Positions 35,082-43,570 of a stretch of 64,000 nt of DNA are shown one piece after another. Within the stretch, counting starts at the first letter, position 1; every line of letters begins with the position of its first letter. Source of the stretch: an uncultured Sphingomonadaceae bacterium (GTDB lineage: Bacteria > Pseudomonadota > Alphaproteobacteria > Sphingomonadales > Sphingomonadaceae); the NCBI GenBank assembly GCA_947499255.1, contig CANMNF010000001.1:1-64000 (forward strand), read 5' to 3'. A model generated the notes under the pieces. The model was not told where the DNA came from and searched no databases. It saw only the letters and a list, made by a program, of their open reading frames with translations. The translations under genes were made by a program, and so were the position numbers.

Positions 35082-36533
35082 ATGTTGCAAACGGGTCAAG
35101 GTTTCACGAAGCGCGAATTTACCAAGCGTTTGGCATTCACCGCATTCGCCAGCGTCGCTGCCATGGGTTTGGTGGCCTGCGGATCGGGCGCACCCAGCAG
35201 TGAGAGCGGCGAAACGGTTGCTGCCGCCAATCTTGATGGCGCAATTGAAAAGCCAAATCTGACGCTGGGCTTCATCAAGCTGACCGATATGGCACCGCTC
35301 GCGATTGCGCTGGAGAACGGGTACTTCACAGAAGAAGGGCTGAATGTTCAGCTGATCCCGCAGGCCAACTGGAAAGTGCTGCTGGACGGCGTGATTTCCG
35401 GTGAGTTGGACGGCGCGCATATGCTGGCCGGGCAACCGATTGCCGCCACTATTGGGTATGGCACGAAAGCCGATCTGATCGCACCGCTGAGCCTTGACCT
35501 TAACGGCAATGCGATCACGCTTTCCAACCGTGTTTGGGATATGATCAAGGAAGACGTGCCCAAGCGCGCCGATGGTAAGCCTGCGCATCCGATTTCCGCC
35601 TCGCACCTCGTCCCCGTGGTGAAATCCTTCGAAGCTGAGGGCAAGCCTTTCAACATGGGGATGGTCTTCCCCGTCTCCACCCACAATTATGAGCTGCGTT
35701 ACTGGCTGGCCGCTGGTGGTTTGAACCCCGGTTTTTACACCGATGGCGATGTTGCGGGCACTGTTGATGCCGATGTGAAATTGTCCGTGACACCGCCGCC
35801 GCAAATGCCTGCCACGCTGGAAGCGGGCACAATCGAAGGGTATTGCGTGGGTGAACCTTGGAACCAGCAAGCCGTGTTCAAGCGGATCGGTGTTCCGGTG
35901 ATTACCGACGATCAGATCTGGAACGACAACCCCGAAAAAGTCTTCGGCATTCGCGAAGATTTTGCCGAGAAATACCCTGCCACCACGGCGGCCATGCTGC
36001 GCGCGATTATCAAAGCGCAAATGTGGCTTGATGACGATGGCGGGGCGAACCGTCCCGCAGCTGTCGAAATTCTGGCGCGGTCCAATTATGTGGGCGCAGA
36101 TCCCGAAGTGATCGCCGCCTCCATGACGGGCCAATTCACGTTTGAGCCGGGCGATACGCGCGAAGCAGAAGGCTTCAACATCTTCTTCGATAAATATGCC
36201 GGTTACCCGTATTACTCTGACGCCATCTGGTATCTCACACAGATGCGCCGTTGGGGCCAGATCGCTGAAGATCAAAGCGATGAATGGTACTTTGAAACCG
36301 CCGAGAGCGTCTATCGCCCTGACCTGTATCTTGCCGCTGCCACTCAGCTGATCGAAGCGGGTGTATTGTCAGAAGATGACGTGCCTGAAACCGATGGTTT
36401 CCGCGCGCCGCAGGATGAGTTCATCGACGGCATTACCTACAATGGCAAAGCGCCAAACGATTACCTCTCCAAGTTCGATATCGGGCTTCAGGAAGGCGAC
36501 CGCGTGACCGCATCTGGCGTCACCGGCAGCTAA
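35082..36533 (+). CDS. nrtA: Nitrate ABC transporter substrate-binding lipoprotein
   Basis: From ATG 35082 (GGAGG upstream) the 483-residue product has a signal peptide with lipobox (GLVAC), so it is anchored to the outer face of the inner membrane. The mature NrtA/CmpA-type domain opens NLTLGFIKLTDMAPLAIALENG and has LDLNGNAITLSN, MGMVFPVSTHNYELRYWLA and EGYCVGEPWN, matching blocks in NasS. It should capture nitrate (possibly nitrite) for the NrtB/ATPase complex. The frame is open back to 34875 but that part is leader RNA with hairpins. It is paralogous to the NasS sensor encoded immediately upstream and is the first structural gene of the nitrate operon. Confidence 0.93.
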   Translation: MLQTGQGFTKREFTKRLAFTAFASVAAMGLVACGSGAPSSESGETVAAANLDGAIEKPNLTLGFIKLTDMAPLAIALENGYFTEEGLNVQLIPQANWKVLLDGVISGELDGAHMLAGQPIAATIGYGTKADLIAPLSLDLNGNAITLSNRVWDMIKEDVPKRADGKPAHPISASHLVPVVKSFEAEGKPFNMGMVFPVSTHNYELRYWLAAGGLNPGFYTDGDVAGTVDADVKLSVTPPPQMPATLEAGTIEGYCVGEPWNQQAVFKRIGVPVITDDQIWNDNPEKVFGIREDFAEKYPATTAAMLRAIIKAQMWLDDDGGANRPAAVEILARSNYVGADPEVIAASMTGQFTFEPGDTREAEGFNIFFDKYAGYPYYSDAIWYLTQMRRWGQIAEDQSDEWYFETAESVYRPDLYLAAATQLIEAGVLSEDDVPETDGFRAPQDEFIDGITYNGKAPNDYLSKFDIGLQEGDRVTASGVTGS

Positions 36534-36561
36534 TCCAGACATGACCCAAGGGAGTTCCACA

Positions 36562-37620
36562 ATGGCTACCGCTTACGCTGATTTAGACAAAACCGAACCG
36601 ACGAAAAGCGAACAGGGGACGGCTGTGACCAAAACGGCCGCTCCGGAAGCGGATGCGGCGAGCGAACCTGCTGCCAATGGCAAGCAGGGGTTCGCGGCGA
36701 AACTGCCCGATCTTTGGAAAGAGATCTGGCCGCCAATGGTGGGCATTTTGGGCTTCCTTGCGATCTGGGCGGTGCTTGCGCCGCAGGTGGATACATCTCT
36801 GGGCGCTTTGCCAGGGCCGATCGAAGTCGCTGAACAGGGCGTGTCGCTGTACAATGATTGGAGCGCTGCAAAGGATGTGGAAGCGCAGTTCTATGTCGAT
36901 CAGGAGGCCCGCAATGCAGCCGCCATCGCGGCAGGCACGCCGGGCCGGGTGACCGATTTTGAATATGCCGGACCGCCGACCTTTATCGATCAGATTTTCA
37001 CGTCATTGCAAACAGTTGCGCTGGGCTTCCTCCTCGCAACAGTAGTCGCGGTGCCGTTGGGATTGCTGGCGGGTTTGAGCAAGACCTTTAACGCTGCCAT
37101 CAACCCGCTGATCCAGATTATGAAACCTGTCAGCCCGCTCGCCTGGTTGCCGATTGTGACCATGGTGATCTCCGCCATGATCACGAGCGCAGACCCGCTT
37201 TTGCCCAAAGCTTTTGTCATCTCGGCGCTGGTTGTGATGTTGTGTTCGCTATGGCCGACATTGATCAACACTGCGGTAGGCACAAGCAGCATTGATAAGG
37301 ATCTTCTCAACGTTGGCCGGGTGCTGAAACTGGGCTGGTTTGCCAAATTGACGCAGCTCGTCCTGCCGGCATCCCTGCCATATATCTTCACCGGAATGCG
37401 GCTGTCTTTGGGTGTTGGCTGGATGGTGTTGATCGCGGCAGAAATGCTCGCGCAGAACCCGGGGCTGGGCAAATTTGTCTGGGACGAATTTCAAAACGGA
37501 TCGAGCCAATCGCTTGCCCGCATCATGTTCGCCGTGGTTGTCATCGGGTTCATCGGGTTTGGTCTGGACCGGATCATGATGGCTTTGCAGACGCTCGTCT
37601 CCAAGAACCGGACGGTGTGA
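36562..37620 (+). CDS. nrtB: Nitrate ABC transporter permease
   Basis: The 352-residue permease starts MATAYADLDKTEPTK, with a long Ala/Glu/Lys-rich cytoplasmic N-terminus before the first membrane helix (GILGFLAIWAVLAPQVDTS, ~62-80). After a loop come five or so further helices: ALGFLLATVVAVPLGLLAG, SPLAWLPIVTMVIS, AFVISALVVMLCSLWPTL, then the EAA-type coupling loop (VGRVLKLGWFAKLTQLVLPASLPYIF) and a last helix. It matches NrtB/SsuC-type permeases. An AAGGGAG site precedes ATG 36562; an ATG at 36541 in frame lacks one. It is followed two bases later by the ATPase gene. Confidence 0.93.
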   Translation: MATAYADLDKTEPTKSEQGTAVTKTAAPEADAASEPAANGKQGFAAKLPDLWKEIWPPMVGILGFLAIWAVLAPQVDTSLGALPGPIEVAEQGVSLYNDWSAAKDVEAQFYVDQEARNAAAIAAGTPGRVTDFEYAGPPTFIDQIFTSLQTVALGFLLATVVAVPLGLLAGLSKTFNAAINPLIQIMKPVSPLAWLPIVTMVISAMITSADPLLPKAFVISALVVMLCSLWPTLINTAVGTSSIDKDLLNVGRVLKLGWFAKLTQLVLPASLPYIFTGMRLSLGVGWMVLIAAEMLAQNPGLGKFVWDEFQNGSSQSLARIMFAVVVIGFIGFGLDRIMMALQTLVSKNRTV

Positions 37621-37622
37621 TC

Positions 37623-39302
37623 ATGACAACACCTATCTTATCCCTTTCCGGCGTCACCAAATCTTATTCAGGCGGCAGTGGCACGACAGAAGTTCTCGCC
37701 GGTATCGATCTTGATATTGCCGACGGTGAATTTGTTGCAATCCTTGGTTTTTCGGGTGCAGGCAAAACCACGCTGATCAATTCAGTGGCGGGTTTGGTGG
37801 AGCCGGATGGCGGCGAGATTCTGCTGCGCGGTCAGCCCATCGATGGGCCGGATAAAGAACGCGGATTGGTGTTTCAATCCTATTCGCTGTTCCCGTGGTT
37901 GTCCGTCGAAGCCAATGTCGCGCTAGCCGTGGAAGCGGTACATAAGGACAAGTCCAAGGCCGAGCGTGCAGCGCTGATCAAACAGAAGGTCGAGCTGGTC
38001 GGGCTGGGCCATGCGATGGACCGCAAGCCGGCGCAGCTTTCGGGCGGAATGCGGCAGCGTGTTGCTGTGGCCCGTGCATTGGCGATGGAGCCGGAAATCC
38101 TCTTGCTCGATGAGCCGCTTTCGGCCCTCGATGCGCTCACCCGTGCTAAGCTTCAGGATGAGATTGAGCGTATTCGCAAGGAAGAAGGCCGCACCATTCT
38201 GCTCGTTACCAACGATGTGGATGAGGCGCTGCTTCTGGCAGACAGGGTGGCGGTTATGACACCGGCTCCTGCGGCCAAAATCGGCGCGATTTACGATGTC
38301 GATGTGGCCCGCCCGCGCGACCGCGAAGCGGTGAACGATGATGCCGGGTATCAGCGGCTGCGCAAGGAAATCGTCTCCTATCTCGGCTCTCTTAATGCCG
38401 CCAGCGGCACAGTGGGCGAAAGCGCAATTGCTTTGCCCAATGTGACGCCCGTTGATCTGGCTGCGCCACCCAAAGCATATCGCGATGCGGCCGAAACGCC
38501 GGTCGACAAACGCTTTTTGGAATTCTTCAAACTCGACAAAATTTACCCAACCCCCAAAGGCCCGCTCAAAGTGGTCGAGGACTTTAACCTCATCATGGAC
38601 AAGGGTGAGTTCATCTCCCTGATCGGCCATTCGGGTTGCGGCAAATCCACCGTGTTGACGATGGCAGCTGGCCTTAATGAGATTAGCGGCGGCGGCATTG
38701 TGCTCGACAACCGTGAAATCAGCACGGCTGGCCCGGATAAAGCGGTGGTGTTCCAAGCGCCAAGCTTGATGCCATGGCTGACCGCGCGCGAAAATGTCGC
38801 GCTGGGTGTGGAGCGGGTCTACCCCCATGCACCGCGTTCAGAGCGCCGCGATATCGTGGATTATTATCTCGACCGTGTGGGTTTGATTGATGCCAAAGAC
38901 AAGCTGGCGGCAGAGATGTCCAACGGCATGCGCCAACGTGTTGGCATTGCCCGCGCATTCGCTTTGTCACCGCGCTTGCTGTTGCTCGATGAACCGTTCG
39001 GAATGCTGGACAGCTTAACGCGGTGGGACTTGCAAGATGTGCTGGTGGAAACGTGGAACCGCACGAAAGTCACCGCGATTATGGTGACCCATGATGTGGA
39101 TGAAGCGATCCTGCTGGCTGACAAAGTTGTCATGATGACCAACGGGCCGCGCGCCACAATTGGCAAAGTGCTCGAAGTGGATTTGCCGCGCCCACGGGAC
39201 CGGCGCGAACTGCTCGATACACCGCAATTTTATTCTTACCGTCAGGAAGTTTTGCGCTTCCTGGCAGAATATGATCACGGGCCGCAAGCAAAGGCGGCCT
39301 GA
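37623..39302 (+). CDS. Nitrate ABC transporter ATPase with two fused ATP-binding domains
   Basis: The 559-residue protein contains two complete ABC domains. The first (~1-260) has FSGAGKTT, LSGGMRQRV and LLLDEPLSALD; the second (~300-559) has GHSGCGKST, MSNGMRQRVGIARAF (a degenerate signature, SNGMR for SGGMR) and LLLDEPFGMLDSL. In cyanobacteria, NrtC (ATPase with a substrate-binding-like regulatory domain) and NrtD (ATPase) are separate. Here two NrtD-like domains are fused and the regulatory domain is missing, so a single chain could supply both ATP sites of the transporter. ATG 37623 follows the nrtB stop by two bases; GTG 37617 is an alternative. Confidence 0.92.
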   Translation: MTTPILSLSGVTKSYSGGSGTTEVLAGIDLDIADGEFVAILGFSGAGKTTLINSVAGLVEPDGGEILLRGQPIDGPDKERGLVFQSYSLFPWLSVEANVALAVEAVHKDKSKAERAALIKQKVELVGLGHAMDRKPAQLSGGMRQRVAVARALAMEPEILLLDEPLSALDALTRAKLQDEIERIRKEEGRTILLVTNDVDEALLLADRVAVMTPAPAAKIGAIYDVDVARPRDREAVNDDAGYQRLRKEIVSYLGSLNAASGTVGESAIALPNVTPVDLAAPPKAYRDAAETPVDKRFLEFFKLDKIYPTPKGPLKVVEDFNLIMDKGEFISLIGHSGCGKSTVLTMAAGLNEISGGGIVLDNREISTAGPDKAVVFQAPSLMPWLTARENVALGVERVYPHAPRSERRDIVDYYLDRVGLIDAKDKLAAEMSNGMRQRVGIARAFALSPRLLLLDEPFGMLDSLTRWDLQDVLVETWNRTKVTAIMVTHDVDEAILLADKVVMMTNGPRATIGKVLEVDLPRPRDRRELLDTPQFYSYRQEVLRFLAEYDHGPQAKAA

Positions 39303-39331
39303 CCCAAAATAGCCTCTGGGAGGGGGCCAAA

Positions 39332-39352
39332 AGCGCCAATGGCGGCGTTTTT
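39332..39352 (+). terminator. Weak hairpin between the nrt genes and the porin gene
   Basis: CGCC and GGCG form a short stem around AAT, followed by GCG and five T residues. It could partly terminate transcription after the transporter genes or set the 3' end of their message. The stem is only four to five pairs, so the call is weak. The rest of the 162-base gap (39303-39464) shows nothing else. Confidence 0.35.
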
Positions 39353-39464
39353 GAGAAACTCATCACCATGCCGGTTTGACCGGTGCACGGCGGGCAACGG
39401 CGCTCGTCTCTCACATCCGATTTGGACAGCGGATCGCGTTCGATCCGCTTGGGGAGATGTTCTA

Positions 39465-40685
39465 ATGCGTATCAAAACTACACTGCTATTTGCCGCTTCC
39501 ACTCTGGCCGCCGCCACTCTAACCGCCGCCACGCCTGCCTTCGCGCAGGATATCGAGCCGATTATGGTGAGCGAGAATGTCTCTCTTGATATATCGGGTA
39601 ATGCGCGCCTTCGTTATGAGCATGTGTCGCAGGATAATGCTGTTGCCGATGCCGATGCGTTGACTTTGCGCGGCCGGCTTGGTGCCACGCTTAGTTCCGG
39701 CGGGTTTTCTGCTTTGGTGGAAGGCGAAGGCACGGTCGCGCTTATCGACGATTTCAACGATACGATCCCTAGCAACGGGATCGAAGCGCGCTCTGTTGTT
39801 GCTGATCCCGATAGCCTTGAGCTCAACCGTGCACAAATATCCTATATGGTTGACGGTAACGGTGCGACGCTTGGTCGTCAGCGGATCAACCACGCCAATC
39901 AGCGCTTCCTTGGCGCGGTTGGCTGGCGTCAGAATGAGCAGACCTTTGATGCTGTTCGCGGCCAGTTTGCAGTCGACAAATTCTCTTTAGATGCAGCCTA
40001 TTCCAACTCTCAGCGCACGATCTTTGGATCGGAAAGCCCAAACAGTAGCTTTGACGGCGATTTCGTTTTTCTGAAAGGCGATTATGATGGCGCGGCGCTT
40101 GATGTGTCGGTCTTTAGCTACCTTATCGATTATGACACTCGGCTCGCTTTTTCGAGCGATACCTATGGCTTGTCGGCTGCATTCAAAGTGCCCGGCACAC
40201 CAATTATGGTCAAAGGCTCCTACGCTGCGCAAACAGATGCGGGTGCAAACCCTGTCAATTACAGCGCGGATTACTTTTTTGGCGAAGTGGGGGGCTCGAT
40301 TGCCGGGTTAAACCTTAGTGCAGGCTATGAAGAACTGGGCAGCGATGACGGTGTAGCCGCTTTCCAAACGCCATTGGCGACGCTGCATGCCTTTAATGGC
40401 TGGGCCGATTTGTTCCTGGCAACACCTGCAACGGGCCTGCGCGATTATTACGGCAAGGCCAGCAAGAAGTTCACTATTGCAGGCCTTACAACCTTCACCG
40501 CCACGATCGTTTATCACGAATTCGATGCCGATTTCGGCGGGGCCAGTTACGGCTCTGAAATCGATGCCGCTTTGGGCTTCAAAATCGGCAAAGTCGGCAT
40601 GCTGGTGAAATACGCAAATTACAACGCCGATGCCTTTGGCGTCGATACAGAGAAGCTGTGGGTTCAGGCCGGGATCAGCTTCTGA
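39465..40685 (+). CDS. Outer-membrane porin, putative nitrate porin
   Basis: From ATG 39465 (GGGGAG upstream) the 406-residue protein has a signal peptide (LLFAASTLAAATLTAATPAFAQ), then alternating beta strands with aromatic residues and Asp/Asn turns, starting ISGNARLRYEHVSQDNA and ending in WVQAGISF with the C-terminal Phe typical of outer-membrane barrels. It resembles the alginate-export/OprD-like porins found in proteobacterial catabolic and uptake operons. Its position between the nitrate transporter and nitrite reductase genes suggests that it lets nitrate cross the outer membrane; this is inferred from context only. Confidence 0.85.
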   Translation: MRIKTTLLFAASTLAAATLTAATPAFAQDIEPIMVSENVSLDISGNARLRYEHVSQDNAVADADALTLRGRLGATLSSGGFSALVEGEGTVALIDDFNDTIPSNGIEARSVVADPDSLELNRAQISYMVDGNGATLGRQRINHANQRFLGAVGWRQNEQTFDAVRGQFAVDKFSLDAAYSNSQRTIFGSESPNSSFDGDFVFLKGDYDGAALDVSVFSYLIDYDTRLAFSSDTYGLSAAFKVPGTPIMVKGSYAAQTDAGANPVNYSADYFFGEVGGSIAGLNLSAGYEELGSDDGVAAFQTPLATLHAFNGWADLFLATPATGLRDYYGKASKKFTIAGLTTFTATIVYHEFDADFGGASYGSEIDAALGFKIGKVGMLVKYANYNADAFGVDTEKLWVQAGISF

Positions 40686-40716
40686 ACATGGACGATAGTG
40701 AGCGAGGGATTTTGCC

Positions 40717-43209
40717 ATGAATGCACAAACCGCCGTTAAATCAGGCGATCCTGCCCAAACGGCTGAACGGCTGGTGGTGATCGGAAATGGCATGGCCGGG
40801 TGCCGCGCCGTGGAGGAAATCCTCGCTCGCAATCCTGCGCGCTATAAGGTGACGATTTTCGGCGCCGAACCGCGCGTGAATTACAACCGCATCATGCTCT
40901 CCCCCGTTCTGGCGGGCGAGAAGAGCTTTGATGAAATCGTCCTTAATACCGAACAATGGTACACCGATAACAATATCGATCTGGTGAGCGGCGATCCGGT
41001 TGAAAGCATTGATCGCACACGCAAAATTGTCCGCAGCGCTTCGGGCCGGGAAGAGCATTATGACAAATTGTTGATCGCCACCGGGTCAGATCCATTTCTG
41101 ATCCCGATCCCCGGTGCTGATCTTGAAGGGGTGGTGACGTTCCGCGATCTGGACGACGTGGAGCGTATGCTCGCTGCTGCGAAAAGCGGCGGCGATGCCG
41201 TGGTGATCGGCGGTGGCTTGCTCGGGCTGGAGGCTGCGCATGGTCTCTCGCTACGCGGCATGAAAGTCACCGTCGTTCACTTGATGCCCACCTTGATGGA
41301 ACGTCAGCTGGATGAGGCCGCGGGGTACCTGTTGCAAAGCGAGCTGGAGAGCCGCGGGCAAACCATTCTGACAGGCGCCAACACCAAGATCATTCACGGT
41401 GTCGAAGGCAAAGTTGTCGGCATTGAACTGGAAGATGGTTCCCGCGTAAAGGCCAGCATTGTGGTGATGGCAGCGGGCATTCGCCCCGCAACAGGCCTTG
41501 CCAAACAGGCCGATCTTGAATGCGAACGCGGCATTCTGGTCGATGATAACATGGTCACCTCAGACCCTGCCATTTTGGCGGTTGGCGAATGTGTTCAGCA
41601 TCGCGGCCTGTGTTATGGCTTGGTCGCGCCTTTGTGGGAGATGTGCCGCGCGCTGGCCGATCATCTCACCGATACGCCCACCGGCTATCATGGCTCTGTC
41701 ACCTCCACGAAGCTCAAAGTTTCCGGCATCGATCTGTTTTCCGCCGGTGACTTTTCTGGCGGAGAAGAATGCGAGGATATCGTGCTGCGTGATGCATCGC
41801 GCGGTGTGTATAAGCGGTTGGTCTTGAAGGATAACAAGATCATCGGCGCGGTTCTTTATGGAGAGACCGCGGACGGCAATTGGTATTTCGACCTGCTCAA
41901 AAAGGAAGAAGATATTGCCGAAATCCGCGAAGGATTGATCTTCGGACAGGCGTTTACACAAGGCGGCAATACGCTGGACCCTAGCGCCGCCGTTGCAGCA
42001 TTATCGGACGACGCAGAAATCTGCGGCTGCAACGGTGTGTCCAAAGGCGAAGTGGTAGCCTGTATCAATAACGGCGCGCACAGCGTGGATGCTGTGCGCG
42101 GCACGTGCAAGGCATCGGCAAGCTGTGGTTCCTGCACCGATCTGGTGGAAGGATTGCTGGCTCTGACGCTGGGTGATGAAGTGGAGCAGGGCGCGGCGAC
42201 AATGTGTGGCTGCACCAGCTTTGGCCACGATGATGTGCGCCGATTGATCTTGGAGAAGAGCTTCAAATCCATTCCCGAAGTCATGCAGGAACTGCATTGG
42301 TCCACGCCCGATGGCTGTTCCAAATGTCGGCCTGCGCTCAATTATTATCTGCTGTGCGCATGGCCTGGCGAATATGTGGACGATCAAAAGAGCCGGTTTG
42401 TAAACGAACGCCTCCATGCAAACATTCAAAAGGATGGCACCTATTCGGTCGTCCCGCGCATGTGGGGAGGGATTACCACGCCGCAAGAATTGCGCGCAAT
42501 CGCCGATGTCAGCGACAGATATGGCGCGCGGCTGCTCAAAGTCACAGGCGGACAACGGCTTGATATCTTTGGCATTCATAAAGAGGATTTGCCCGCCGTC
42601 TGGGCCGATCTCAACGCTGCCGGGATGGTCTCTGGCCATGCTTATGGCAAATCCTTGCGTACGGTGAAAACTTGCGTGGGATCGGAATGGTGCCGCTTTG
42701 GCACGCAGGATTCCACTGGCCTTGGCGTCAAGCTGGAGCAGATGAGCTGGGGCAGTTGGATGCCGCACAAATTCAAGATGGCGGTCAGCGGATGTCCGCG
42801 CAATTGCGCCGAAGCCACGATCAAGGATTTCGGCGTGGTTTGCGTGGATAGCGGATATGAGCTGCATATTGGCGGCAATGGCGGCATCAAAGTGCGCGCC
42901 ACCGATCTGCTTTGCCGCGTTGATACAGAGGAAGAGGCGCTGGAAATGAGCGCGGCCTTCATCCAGCTATACCGCGAAGATGCGCATTATCTGGAACGCA
43001 CCGCGCCATGGCTGGAACGCAAAGGGCTGGAATGGATCAAGTCGCAATTGCTTGATGATCCAGCAACCGTGCCCACGCTGGCTGCGCGTTTCTATCACTC
43101 ACAACAATTCATGCAGGATGATCCGTGGGCACAGCGCGTGGCTGGGGACAGGCGCGATCTGCATAGCCATCTCGGGGCCATTGGCGCTGATCAGTTGGAG
43201 GACGCATAA
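40717..43209 (+). CDS. nirB: Assimilatory nitrite reductase, large subunit
   Basis: The 830-residue protein has an N-terminal FAD/NAD(P)H pyridine-nucleotide-disulfide oxidoreductase module (VVIGNGMAGCRAVEEIL; GGGLLGLEAAHGLSLRG around residue 150), two BFD-type [2Fe-2S] blocks (CGCNGVSKGEV...CGSC; MCGCTSFGHDDVRRLI...CSKC) and the C-terminal sulfite/nitrite reductase ferredoxin-like and siroheme-[4Fe-4S] domains with TCVGSEWCRFGTQDS and VSGCPRNCAEA. It reduces nitrite to ammonium in the cytoplasm with NAD(P)H. Its stop overlaps the nirD start as TAATG. A siroheme synthesis gene lies in the same operon. Confidence 0.96.
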   Translation: MNAQTAVKSGDPAQTAERLVVIGNGMAGCRAVEEILARNPARYKVTIFGAEPRVNYNRIMLSPVLAGEKSFDEIVLNTEQWYTDNNIDLVSGDPVESIDRTRKIVRSASGREEHYDKLLIATGSDPFLIPIPGADLEGVVTFRDLDDVERMLAAAKSGGDAVVIGGGLLGLEAAHGLSLRGMKVTVVHLMPTLMERQLDEAAGYLLQSELESRGQTILTGANTKIIHGVEGKVVGIELEDGSRVKASIVVMAAGIRPATGLAKQADLECERGILVDDNMVTSDPAILAVGECVQHRGLCYGLVAPLWEMCRALADHLTDTPTGYHGSVTSTKLKVSGIDLFSAGDFSGGEECEDIVLRDASRGVYKRLVLKDNKIIGAVLYGETADGNWYFDLLKKEEDIAEIREGLIFGQAFTQGGNTLDPSAAVAALSDDAEICGCNGVSKGEVVACINNGAHSVDAVRGTCKASASCGSCTDLVEGLLALTLGDEVEQGAATMCGCTSFGHDDVRRLILEKSFKSIPEVMQELHWSTPDGCSKCRPALNYYLLCAWPGEYVDDQKSRFVNERLHANIQKDGTYSVVPRMWGGITTPQELRAIADVSDRYGARLLKVTGGQRLDIFGIHKEDLPAVWADLNAAGMVSGHAYGKSLRTVKTCVGSEWCRFGTQDSTGLGVKLEQMSWGSWMPHKFKMAVSGCPRNCAEATIKDFGVVCVDSGYELHIGGNGGIKVRATDLLCRVDTEEEALEMSAAFIQLYREDAHYLERTAPWLERKGLEWIKSQLLDDPATVPTLAARFYHSQQFMQDDPWAQRVAGDRRDLHSHLGAIGADQLEDA

Positions 43210-43568
43210 TGGCGCAGGACTGGATCGATATCGGCGCAACATCCGCGATTGAAGCGGGCATGGCGGCCACTGTGCCGGTGGAAGGGGGCGAGGAAATCGC
43301 GGTCTTTCACACGATGCAGGGGCAATTCTATGCCCTCGTCAACAAATGCCCGCATAAAGCTGGCCCCTTGAGCCAGGGCATTGTGCATGGCGATAGCGTT
43401 TCGTGTCCGCTGCACAATTGGCGCATTTCGCTCGCCACGGGTGAAGCGCTGGGTGAAGACAAAGGCTGCACGCCGAGCATTGCGATGAAAGTGGAAGAAG
43501 GCCGCCTGTTCCTGTCGCGCGCAGCGGTGGCTGCAACGCGCACCCAAGTGCCGCAGAAAGCCTGCTGA
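43209..43568 (+). CDS. nirD: Nitrite reductase small subunit, Rieske type
   Basis: The 119-residue protein is a Rieske-fold NirD with CPHKAGPLSQG and, about 18 residues on, CPLHNWRISL. Both Cys-x-His-type pairs that hold a Rieske [2Fe-2S] cluster are present, whereas enteric NirD lacks them. So this subunit could carry a cluster and pass electrons, rather than being only structural. The start overlaps the nirB stop by one base, and nasA begins two bases after the stop. Confidence 0.94.
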   Translation: MAQDWIDIGATSAIEAGMAATVPVEGGEEIAVFHTMQGQFYALVNKCPHKAGPLSQGIVHGDSVSCPLHNWRISLATGEALGEDKGCTPSIAMKVEEGRLFLSRAAVAATRTQVPQKAC

Positions 43569-43570
43569 AT

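Noticed and set aside
35034-36275. Minus-strand frame of 413 residues opposite nrtA
   Set aside because: Shadow of nrtA; His/Arg-rich translation typical of an antisense frame.
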